Assembly: GCA_902799555.1 (NCBI GenBank)
Contig: CADCBB010000010.1
Span: forward strand, 1-55,060
Length of the DNA: 55,060 nucleotides
From: an uncultured Bacteroidales bacterium
GTDB taxonomy: Bacteria; Bacteroidota; Bacteroidia; Bacteroidales; Paludibacteraceae
Direction of reading: 5' to 3'
Of the stretch, positions 49,643 through 55,060 are shown one piece after another. A model generated the notes under the pieces. The model ran no database searches. It was not told the DNA's origin and worked only from the letters and a program-made list of their open reading frames with translations. The position numbers and the translations under genes are program-made. The stretch's first letter is position 1. Every line of letters begins with the position of its first letter.

Positions 49643-49901
49643 CAGCCGCAAAGGTTAGAACAACGAAAAAATGATGAACAGTGCAATGTTCCTTGCTGCA
49701 TAACAAAGAATCTTATAATGTGCTGATAATTAAAATATTATAGCATTTGATATGCCAATTTGGCATCACGAAAAAATGAAAAATAGAATGTTCAATTTTA
49801 CAATTCGTTAAACGAGTAAAAGAGGCATGCGACAAGTACGATGTAAGTTACAACCTTGTTTTAAAACCATCGTATATATAGTCAAATAATAATAACAATC
49901 T
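49643..49901 (+). promoter_or_regulatory. Long leader of the RAYT gene
   Basis: About 250 nt without a substantial gene. It contains GAACA-N6-TGTTC (49676-49691), the palindrome ATGCCAATTTGGCAT (49752-49766), and the 12-nt direct repeat ACGAAAAAATGA at 49663 and 49768. Each repeat copy holds the ATG of a micro-ORF: 49671-49703 (10 codons) and 49776-49811 (11 codons). Confidence 0.5.
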
Positions 49902-51032
49902 ATGCCCGAACGTATTCTCACCGATAAAGGATGGAGATATAAGCAACAGAAAGTCCACCTCCTTCGTGCTAAATGGCACGACTACTTCTCTCCATCTGTT
50001 TACATGTTGACACTGACCTCCGTTAACCGTGAGCCTATATTCGGACAATTGATAGGAGATACTCAAAATCCTGTCATATCCCTCTCTTCCATCGGCCGAA
50101 TGGTGGCTGAACAAATCGAACTAATACACACTTACAAGGGCTTTGATAAAACAGAGGTGTTCTCCTCTGTCGTCATGCCCGACCATGTACACATTCTCTT
50201 ATACGTCCGCCAACAATTGCAGCACCCCCTTGGCTATTATGTCAGTTGGTTTAAAAAGCAATGTAGCGACCATGCGCGAGGACTTAACCTCGCGAGCACA
50301 ACCGTCTCTTCCTCGTTTGGCCCAGCTCTCGGCGCTAACTCGCCGAGCTCTGGTTCTGCTCTCGCGGCTAATTCCGCGAGCAAAGCCCCTCTCGTCTTTG
50401 CCCCGGAATATCACGACCGCATCCTTACCCAACAGGGCCAACTGGATAACCTCAAGCAATACATTCTCGACAACCCCAGACGCCTAGCGCTCAAACGTGC
50501 TAACCCCGAACTATTCCGCTTGCATCAAAATATGGATATTTCCAACCTTACCTTCACAGCCTTAGGAAACCTCTTTTTGATCAATTATCCTCTCAAACAA
50601 ATGCTCCAATGCTCGCGCTCGCTCTCCCAAAACGATATCGACTCCCTCCGTGAACAATGCCTTACTCTTGCGGATAATGGCGTTGTCTTTATCTCTGCAG
50701 GTATCTCCGAGGGGGAAAAACAAATATGCCGTGCGCTCCGAGAAAATGGCTTCCCGCTTATCATCATTCTCAAAGATGGTTTTCCTAAACCCGATGACCC
50801 GCACTATAAATTCTTCAAGCCTTCCGGTGCCTATTTCGAGGCATGTGCTGAGGGACAATTACTACTATTAGAACCACAATCCGATGTCTTTCTCCAATCC
50901 CGCATCGCCCAACCTATCTTACAAAAACACCCGCAACTTCCGCACGATTCTATGCGCTTTCGCTTCTTGGCTCTTAATGAAATGGCTCGTATTCTCCAAT
51001 ACGAGACTAATTGGTCCTGCTCGCGCGGTTAA
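49902..51032 (+). CDS. REP-associated tyrosine transposase fused to a DprA/SLOG-like domain
   Basis: 376 residues. Residues 1-200 are a Y1/RAYT transposase: MLTLTSVNR near 35, HUH motif MPDHVHILL (His95, His97), and EYHDRILTQQGQLDNLKQYI with the likely catalytic Tyr170, then DNPRRL. Residues about 215-345 look like a DprA/SLOG Rossmann domain: LQCSRSLSQ, GVVFISAGISEGEKQICRAL and FPLIIILKDGFPKP. RAYTs act on REP hairpins as single-stranded DNA. Three hairpins lie in frame at residues 125-160, between HUH and Tyr, coding an Ala/Ser-rich linker. The stop TAA (51030-51032) is in the loop of a fourth hairpin. A long structured leader precedes the gene. Confidence 0.82.
   Translation: MPERILTDKGWRYKQQKVHLLRAKWHDYFSPSVYMLTLTSVNREPIFGQLIGDTQNPVISLSSIGRMVAEQIELIHTYKGFDKTEVFSSVVMPDHVHILLYVRQQLQHPLGYYVSWFKKQCSDHARGLNLASTTVSSSFGPALGANSPSSGSALAANSASKAPLVFAPEYHDRILTQQGQLDNLKQYILDNPRRLALKRANPELFRLHQNMDISNLTFTALGNLFLINYPLKQMLQCSRSLSQNDIDSLREQCLTLADNGVVFISAGISEGEKQICRALRENGFPLIIILKDGFPKPDDPHYKFFKPSGAYFEACAEGQLLLLEPQSDVFLQSRIAQPILQKHPQLPHDSMRFRFLALNEMARILQYETNWSCSRG
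50274..50381 (+). repeat. Three REP-like hairpins inside the RAYT gene
   Basis: Stems: CGCGAGG/CCTCGCG (50275-50294), CTCGGCG/CGCCGAG (50328-50347), CTCGCGG/CCGCGAG (50361-50380). Each has a 7-bp stem and a 6-nt loop rich in TAA (ACTTAA, CTAACT, CTAATT). Hairpin 3 is preceded by GGTTCTGCT, as are the downstream copies. Confidence 0.85.
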
Positions 51033-51145
51033 TTCCGTGCGCTTCGGTTCTGCTCGCGGCGTTAACTCGCCGCGCTTCGGTTCTGCTCGCGGCGTTAACT
51101 CGCCGCGCGCTTCGGTTCTGCTCGCGGCGTTAACTCGCCGCGCTA
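51019..51145 (+). repeat. Tandem REP-like hairpin array at the end of the RAYT gene
   Basis: Four hairpins with starts near 51023, 51055, 51088 and 51123 (spacing 33-35 nt). The last three have identical CGCGGCG stems with loop TTAACT; the first has one G-T mismatch and loop TTAATT. GGTTCTGCT precedes each of the last three. The loop of the first contains the RAYT stop codon. Confidence 0.9.
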
Positions 51146-51172
51146 TTATAATAACAACAAAATTAAACTATT

Positions 51173-51503
51173 ATGACAAAAAAAATGTGAGACCAACCAT
51201 CTGGTCATTGATCTTTATGTTCATCTCCTCTCTGATGAACCACAAATCGTAAAACCATCCCTCTTCTGCCGTATTACTGAGCAAGCCCTCACAGAAGGTC
51301 GCGCACAAGTAGTAGAGGAAGAGTTGCGTCGCGCTTGTATTAGTGCCCCGAAACTAACAAAGGCCATTCGTACCAATGAAGCACTTGGCTATCTGGACAC
51401 CCGGAATCTTAGTTCAAAAGATCTGTACGACCTTCTGAATGAACATTTTCGTCTGCCTTTCGGCCGACACAACTTCACCGTTTATCGCAGTAAGATTCAT
51501 TGA
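51173..51503 (+). pseudogene. Frameshifted or slippage-dependent island gene
   Basis: An ATG at 51173 (Met-Thr-Lys-Lys) leads into a run of eight A (51178-51185), then TGA. In the frame that would follow seven A, an open frame of 105 codons runs to 51503, encoding ETNHLVIDLYVHLL, then APKLTKAIRTNEALGYLD and DLYDLLNEHFRLPFGR, clearly protein-like. No other start codon suits that frame. Either the gene is broken by one base, the base call is wrong, or slippage on the A-run produces the protein. Family unknown; a small helical island protein. Confidence 0.6.
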
Positions 51504-51570
51504 CTTTGATGTATCTCTAAAGGTCTGTCTTTGACTTTTTATTGACATTTTCCGTCTTCTATTGACATTC

Positions 51571-51600
51571 GGAGTCCGTATCCCGCGGACTCCTTTTTTT
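51571..51600 (+). terminator. Terminator ahead of the right HNH gene
   Basis: GGAGTCCG pairs with CGGACTCC, loop of 7 nt, followed by seven T. Upstream, TTGAC occurs at 51531, 51542 and 51562. Confidence 0.85.
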
Positions 51601-51605
51601 ATCCC

Positions 51606-51613
51606 TACCTTTG
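51606..51613 (+). promoter_or_regulatory. -7 box of the right island promoter
   Basis: TACCTTTG followed by CA, about 50 nt before the HNH start. No TTTGCATAT partner is visible at the usual 24 nt, because the terminator stem occupies that place. Confidence 0.55.
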
Positions 51614-51662
51614 CATCGGATTTGAGTTGTAGCAACGTCGCTGCACTAAAGATCCGTGCATT

Positions 51663-52208
51663 ATGAGTCATAAACAAACAAAACCCACACGACTCTGGTT
51701 CTTAGCCAGAGGTTTCAAACAAGCCGACCCATGCCACACCGGCGGCAAGATTGTCTGGCTGCATCCCGAAAACAATGATGTGCTTAGTGCGTATGGTACA
51801 AAATTGACACTTACAAAGGTGCCTTACGAGAAGTATCACAAAAACGCGACACAGTATCTAAAAATGCCTAGAGGTTATGGTGACATGTACCTCGCCCGCC
51901 TTAAGTATCTCACCTTCGTTGGTCCGATCCCAAAAGGTTGCGTTATCGATCATATCGACGGCAATTCCCTCAACAACAGCCCTCGAAACCTCCGTGCAAT
52001 ACCTCGCCCTATTAACGATCGGGACGGCGGCTTTTTGCGTAAACTCCGTAACCACGGCATAAACGTCGCAGATTACGAGATTTCCTTTATCCTCGAAGGT
52101 TACGAGCGCCTTGCCCTTTGGAAAGCGGGACACTCGCACAACAAATACAGTCTTCTTGAACGCGATGCCCTCTTACGGATTTTTTTAGGAAAGGAGGACG
52201 TGCAATGA
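51663..52208 (+). CDS. HNH endonuclease-like protein, right island
   Basis: 181 residues. HNH_3-type motif IPKGCVIDHIDGNSLNNSPRNLRAIP near residue 90 followed by NDRDGGFLRKLRNHGIN. It is homologous to the left-island protein at 1966-2589 over the HNH core and following helix; N-termini differ. The next gene starts within its stop (ATGA), so it belongs to the island operon. Confidence 0.82.
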   Translation: MSHKQTKPTRLWFLARGFKQADPCHTGGKIVWLHPENNDVLSAYGTKLTLTKVPYEKYHKNATQYLKMPRGYGDMYLARLKYLTFVGPIPKGCVIDHIDGNSLNNSPRNLRAIPRPINDRDGGFLRKLRNHGINVADYEISFILEGYERLALWKAGHSHNKYSLLERDALLRIFLGKEDVQ

Positions 52209-52354
52209 ATAACAGTGATATTTATGATGCTTTCGATAGTCTCACCCCGAAAGACAAAGCGCTCTTCATCGATGCACGCCTCGCCTGGGCTTCCGGCGGC
52301 GCTCTCTGCGGTGAAGTACGTATGCGTATTTGTGAACCCTTAAACGACGAATGA
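52205..52354 (+). CDS. 49-residue island protein
   Basis: A very short gene between overlapping neighbours: ATGA overlaps on both ends are possible. The product, MNNSDIYDAFDSLTPKDKAL onward, is acidic at the start and has one helix. No family recognised. Its reality rests on the coupled starts and stops and on codon use. Confidence 0.6.
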   Translation: MNNSDIYDAFDSLTPKDKALFIDARLAWASGGALCGEVRMRICEPLNDE

Positions 52355-52626
52355 TTATGAGTATTCCCGATTTGAAAACAGCCCTCTATGAAGGCACTGT
52401 GCTCTTTGAGTTTATCAAGAAAGATGGTTCACTCCGCCATGCTCGCGGTACGACCTGTCCCGATCTTGTGCCCGCTGATGACACGCCCAAAGGTAAGCGT
52501 ACACCGGAGCAACAGGCTCTCTATGACCGTCAGACGGTCGCTTTTTACGACATCGACAAGAAAGGTTGGCGCTCCATGCGTATCGACACTATCTGGAATT
52601 ATCAGCGTGCCCTCAAGTTATCGTAA
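52351..52626 (+). CDS. DUF2693/WYL_2-like small protein
   Basis: About 90 residues with LFEFIKKDGSLRHARGTTCPDLVPADDTPKG and FYDIDKKGWRSMRID, the pattern of the DUF2693 (WYL_2, Sm-like SH3 barrel) family common in Bacteroidales mobile regions. Function unknown; a nucleic-acid-binding barrel is likely. The start could be 52351 (ATGA overlap with the previous stop) or 52357. Confidence 0.75.
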   Translation: MIMSIPDLKTALYEGTVLFEFIKKDGSLRHARGTTCPDLVPADDTPKGKRTPEQQALYDRQTVAFYDIDKKGWRSMRIDTIWNYQRALKLS

Positions 52627-52661
52627 AAGAGAAAGAAGCAAAGAGAAAGAAGCAAAGAGAA
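52626..52661 (+). repeat. 14-nt tandem repeat
   Basis: AAAGAGAAAGAAGC is repeated about 2.6 times directly after the stop of the DUF2693-like gene. Confidence 0.8.
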
Positions 52662-52729
52662 AACCATGCGGGTGGGAATAATAACCCTAAAAATAATTTA
52701 TTTTATAAATTTAAAAATCCCCCTTCTTT

Positions 52730-53110
52730 ATGGAAACAATAAATGATGCCCTAACCAAACGATTTGCCAAATCGCTCGTCCATCTGATGAAGGTCATCGA
52801 CCCCGAACGGCATTACAGCATCGACGAAACTCTCGGCAAAAAATGGGACAGCCTTTCTTTGGAGGATCAGCGCAAATTGTACCTCTACCTCCTCTACCGC
52901 AAATGGCGGGGAGAAGGCTTCTATGGGACGCCCTACGAGATCATCAACAACTGCCATCCGTACCCCACCAACTGGAACGGAAGACCGCTCATCAACCGCC
53001 TTATCAAGGAGACAAAATTGGTCTCCGCTAAGTTCGAAGGTTCGTACGGCACTTACACCCTCGATGAAGCACGAGTATGGCAGATGACCGATGTTAAACC
53101 CCTAAATTAA
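52730..53110 (+). CDS. Hypothetical island protein
   Basis: 126 residues, helical start, then SLEDQRKLYLYLLYRKWRGE followed by TPYEIINNCHPYP and a basic beta-rich end. It resembles the layout of the left-island protein at 1029-1352 (QQRxIYxxIxxRK then NPLFAI). No catalytic residues are apparent. It precedes a hairpin pair. Confidence 0.6.
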   Translation: METINDALTKRFAKSLVHLMKVIDPERHYSIDETLGKKWDSLSLEDQRKLYLYLLYRKWRGEGFYGTPYEIINNCHPYPTNWNGRPLINRLIKETKLVSAKFEGSYGTYTLDEARVWQMTDVKPLN

Positions 53111-53125
53111 TTTTTCTTCCCTTAC

Positions 53126-53177
53126 GTCGGATAGTATCCGACAAAACATCGTGCATTTTGGCGATATTTTTATCGCC
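53126..53177 (+). repeat. Two hairpins of the island type
   Basis: GTCGGATAGTATCCGAC (53126-53142) has the 7-bp stem and 3-nt loop geometry of the left-island hairpins. GGCGATATTTTTATCGCC (53160-53177) has a 7-bp stem and 4-nt loop. They lie directly before the MAxVxF gene. Confidence 0.75.
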
Positions 53178-53207
53178 ACATTATTAACAATCAAATATTT
53201 TATTATT

Positions 53208-53555
53208 ATGGCAAATGTTAAATTTCCGGATTGTATGGAAGGTGTATCCGGCACACTTAGTACTATTAAATTGACAGACGGTACAAAACGCAAAGTCATT
53301 GTTACTTGCTCAAAATCCGGCAAGCAGAGGTTGTATCTGCGTGACTACAAAACACGTACCACTCCTGCCACCGACAATGAATTAAAGGCTCGCAGCAAAT
53401 TCGCTGAGGCTGCGCAGTTCTACAGCAATCTAACCGATGAGCAGAAAGAAGCCTATTCCCTGCAATGGAGAAAAAACAAATACCGCTTGAATGGCAAGAA
53501 GTATGGCACACTCCGCGGATATATTGTTGCGTTATTTTACATGGGTAAAGCCTAA
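53208..53555 (+). CDS. Small phage-like island protein, MAxVxF family
   Basis: 115 residues, starting MANVKFPDCMEGVSGTLSTI, followed by RLYLRDYKTRTTP, an ELKARSKFAEAAQ stretch and LTDEQKEAYSLQWRKNKY. The same order is seen in the left-island protein at 22-429. The pattern is widespread in Bacteroidales prophage-like regions, function unknown; a structural or DNA-associated role is conceivable. The ATG at 53208 is preferred because it follows the hairpins and starts the family motif. Confidence 0.75.
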   Translation: MANVKFPDCMEGVSGTLSTIKLTDGTKRKVIVTCSKSGKQRLYLRDYKTRTTPATDNELKARSKFAEAAQFYSNLTDEQKEAYSLQWRKNKYRLNGKKYGTLRGYIVALFYMGKA

Positions 53556-53611
53556 TTAAAACCTTATTTAGTGCTGGTTATTACCTATACACTATTAAAA
53601 TTGCTAACATT

Positions 53612-53974
53612 ATGGAAATCTTTTTATCAAAACAATGCGAGTCCCTTACCGGCTCGCTCGGACGAGGCTTCGGCTACTACATCCGCAGTTTCTATTGCAA
53701 ACGGAAAAATGTGACGCATTATTATGCGCAACGTTCCAAACATACTGTCCCTGCCGATGGTCATTGGCGGATGATACTTACATGCGCCGAACTCGCACAA
53801 AACAAACTCCACATCGCCGACATCAAAATCGGTTGGCTCGAACTGCAAACCGCCCTATATGAGGCAAAGAGCTACATAGCCTCCGAGCAAGTAAGACGCA
53901 ACCATGTCGAAAAGTGCAAGGACACCTACGATGCCCGCGACATCATCAACCTCAAAATCACTTTTGGCTTATGA
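53612..53974 (+). CDS. Small island protein, variant of the same family
   Basis: 120 residues. It starts MEIFLSKQCESLTGSLGRGF and has HYYAQRSK and then a long helical part. The early Leu-Thr-Gly-Ser-Leu block recalls the Val-Ser-Gly-Thr-Leu of the gene in front, so it may be a divergent paralogue. Function unknown. The next start overlaps its stop by ATGA. Confidence 0.6.
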   Translation: MEIFLSKQCESLTGSLGRGFGYYIRSFYCKRKNVTHYYAQRSKHTVPADGHWRMILTCAELAQNKLHIADIKIGWLELQTALYEAKSYIASEQVRRNHVEKCKDTYDARDIINLKITFGL

Positions 53975-54204
53975 GAGCAGATAAGAAAATTATGATTGAT
54001 TCGGTCTTGATCCATCTTCAGGAGAGAGACCCTGATTGGGCGCATGTCAAGATGATCCCTAAGTTCAAAACCATTTATAGAAGATGGGCGGAAATATGTA
54101 TCAGCCATAATAAACACCCAAAAGAGTACTACTCGCGCAAATGGAAAGACGGATGGTTGCCTTTAGATGAATATCTGGACTTTTACAGGTACGCCATGCA
54201 GTAA
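53971..54204 (+). CDS. Small basic island protein
   Basis: 77 residues, rich in Lys, Arg, Trp and Tyr (KTIYRRWAEICISHNKHPKE). No family recognised. Coupled to the gene in front and followed by a terminator, so it ends this transcription unit. Confidence 0.6.
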   Translation: MRADKKIMIDSVLIHLQERDPDWAHVKMIPKFKTIYRRWAEICISHNKHPKEYYSRKWKDGWLPLDEYLDFYRYAMQ

Positions 54205-54221
54205 AATTGACAATTATCAAC

Positions 54222-54257
54222 AAACGGAGCCACAAAATTTGGTGGCTTCGTTTTTTT
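54222..54257 (+). terminator. Terminator within the right island
   Basis: AAACGGAGCCAC (54222-54233) pairs with GTGGCTTCGTTT (54242-54253) with one G-T pair; T residues follow. Confidence 0.85.
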
Positions 54258-54269
54258 GTTGTACCTTTG
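54238..54269 (+). promoter_or_regulatory. Promoter of the holin-like gene
   Basis: TTTG at 54238-54241 and TACCTTTG at 54262-54269 with the standard 24-nt spacing, then CA. It overlaps the terminator. Confidence 0.65.
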
Positions 54270-54293
54270 CACCGGATTTCAAAAATAACGCAT

Positions 54294-54620
54294 ATGAAAG
54301 AACGCATCATACAACTTATCACAGCCGCCGTCCTCTCAATTGGCGGACTTGCACTTCTCTTTACGGGAGTGCTCATCGAACCGCAGGGGGAGATCCACGA
54401 GACGCTTCTTGTGGCATTCGGAGAGGTGGCTACTTTTGCAGGCTCGATAATGGGCATCGATTATTACTATAAAATCAAGAACAATTATGATACAAATCAC
54501 ACTCACACGCCAGAAGACCAGCGGTCAAGCAGTCACCGGCACGATGACCTTTCCGCTCCTGAACAAAGAAGAGCCGATCAATGTCCCAAGCCTAGAGAAC
54601 GCCGCTTACCTCATTCCTGA
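54294..54620 (+). CDS. Small membrane protein, holin-like
   Basis: 108 residues with two hydrophobic segments: IIQLITAAVLSIGGLALLFTG near 4-24 and LLVAFGEVATFAGSIMGIDYYY near 37-58. After this the reading frame continues for another 45 charged residues, all of which overlap the DUF5675-like gene in another frame. Size, two spans and position in front of a lysis-type gene suggest a holin-like role, but no experiment supports it. The overlapping tail may be read-through without function. Confidence 0.6.
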   Translation: MKERIIQLITAAVLSIGGLALLFTGVLIEPQGEIHETLLVAFGEVATFAGSIMGIDYYYKIKNNYDTNHTHTPEDQRSSSHRHDDLSAPEQRRADQCPKPRERRLPHS

Positions 54621-54855
54621 GGGGACCTACAAGGTTGAGCGCACATGGTCGCCGAAATTCAAGAAGTTCCTACCCGAACTGATTGACGTGCCTGACCGCT
54701 CCGGCATCCGCATCCATCGAGGCACCCTGCCCGAACACTCCAAAGGCTGCATCCTGCTTGACATGAATGGCATGGCTTATATAAATGTTTTGTTTAACCA
54801 ATTAGAAGTCTTCAAATTAGATGAAACAGTCCAACTCACAATCACAAGAGCATGA
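54487..54855 (+). CDS. DUF5675-like phage protein
   Basis: 122 residues. Blocks LIPEGTYKVERTWSPKFKKFLPELIDVPDRSGIRIHRGT and SKGCILLD match the DUF5675 family found in phages and phage-like islands and considered to be linked to peptidoglycan or lysis. It starts inside the holin-like gene (overlap of 134 nt) and ends inside the next small gene. Confidence 0.8.
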   Translation: MIQITLTRQKTSGQAVTGTMTFPLLNKEEPINVPSLENAAYLIPEGTYKVERTWSPKFKKFLPELIDVPDRSGIRIHRGTLPEHSKGCILLDMNGMAYINVLFNQLEVFKLDETVQLTITRA

Positions 54856-54958
54856 GGATCCGAACTCCAATTGGATGAAAGTCCTCTTCGAGATCATCAT
54901 TAAGATCATCACTCTTGGCTTCTATCACATCGAGAAGCACCACAACAAAAATAGGTAA
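54821..54958 (+). CDS. 45-residue membrane-tail protein
   Basis: A short gene starting inside the DUF5675-like gene (overlap of 35 nt). The product has a polar start (Ser/Gln/Glu rich), one hydrophobic segment (WMKVLFEIIIKIITLGFYHI) and a basic end. Bacteroidales phage-like regions often have such a small single-span protein after a lysis gene. Family not recognised with certainty. Confidence 0.55.
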   Translation: MKQSNSQSQEHEDPNSNWMKVLFEIIIKIITLGFYHIEKHHNKNR

Positions 54959-55019
54959 AAAACTCGCCTATTAAAAGAAAGAGTCAACTTTAGTACTAAC
55001 CCAAAAATACTTACTCACT

Positions 55020-55060
55020 ATGGGAAAAGTTAAATATGCTACCGGTATCGATTACGTTCA
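55020..55060 (+). CDS. Start of another MAxVxY family gene
   Basis: The ATG at 55020 begins MGKVKYATGIDYV, closely resembling the start MAKVEYADAIKTV of the left-island protein. The rest lies outside the window. It would be at least the third member of this family here. Confidence 0.6.
   Translation, partial: MGKVKYATGIDYV

Noticed and set aside
48643-49651. Two minus-strand small ORFs sharing a peptide with KQQKxVSSHHxMMYLP
   Set aside because: They lie on the intergenic repeat. The similarity follows the DNA repeat, the differences change amino acids freely, and starts and lengths do not agree.
49902-51032. Retron or diversity-generating element
   Set aside because: No reverse transcriptase is encoded in the window; the repeats are explained by the RAYT.
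51019-51145. CRISPR-like array with 33-35 nt period
   Set aside because: The units are nearly identical over their full length, so there are no variable spacers, and each is a hairpin. They match the hairpins inside the RAYT gene.

Overview
The window looks like a chromosomal segment of an uncultured member of the Bacteroidales. The reasons are the promoters (a -7 box TANNTTTG with an upstream TTTG box), translation starts that mostly lack a Shine-Dalgarno sequence, T9SS-like C-terminal tails on secreted proteins, Omp28-type lipoproteins, DUF6029 and DUF4832 proteins, and a typical Bacteroidales housekeeping set. A family such as Paludibacteraceae is possible, but I cannot fix family or genus by reading. 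No rRNA, tRNA or CRISPR array was found.

Layout. 1-2.7 kb (minus strand): a phage-like accessory island of small proteins and an HNH protein. 3-5.2 kb: a two-gene Fic operon with a pair of 18-bp operators. 5.5-11 kb: hypB, a large Fe-S/FAD oxidoreductase, hypA and two membrane proteins. 11-21 kb: a flavodoxin, a NUDIX hydrolase, an SGNH esterase, a pseudouridine synthase, a hemolysin III-like protein, an outer-membrane protein, an AspT-type and an SLC13-type transporter, and rpiB. 21.3-24.7 kb: mnmE, yicC, gmk and nadD. 24.6-35.2 kb (minus): one long tight gene run, tlpA-like, DUF6029, three surface proteins, dnaE, folC, prmA. 35.4-44.1 kb (plus): an operon starting with a GH3-type amide synthetase and containing a steroid 5-alpha-reductase homologue, an Old Yellow Enzyme and an SDR. 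44-48.6 kb (minus): S41 protease, coaD, acyltransferase, a short YigZ and prfB. 48.6-51.2 kb: repeats, a small secreted protein and a REP-associated tyrosine transposase (RAYT) fused to a DprA/SLOG-like domain. 51.2-55.06 kb (plus): a second phage-like island related to the one at the left end.

The most unusual system is at 49.6-51.15 kb. A Y1 (HUH) transposase carries a C-terminal DprA/SLOG-like domain. Its gene contains three in-frame REP-like hairpins between the HUH motif and the likely catalytic tyrosine, and its stop codon lies in the loop of the first of four tandem hairpins of the same design. A second candidate is the 5-alpha-reductase/OYE/SDR trio, the combination known from gut Bacteroidales that reduce steroid or bile-acid A-rings; here it sits in a GH3-led operon behind a set of CGTCAT boxes. 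A third is the pair of small-protein islands at the two ends, which share gene families and a set of 17-nt hairpins with different stems but the same geometry.

Two features run through the whole window. Promoters follow one rigid grammar (TTTGCATATNTC, 12 nt, TANNTTTG). Short A/T-rich tandem units, mostly of about 7-9 nt, occur between genes and also in frame inside many proteins, where they encode linkers and even signal-peptide cores.
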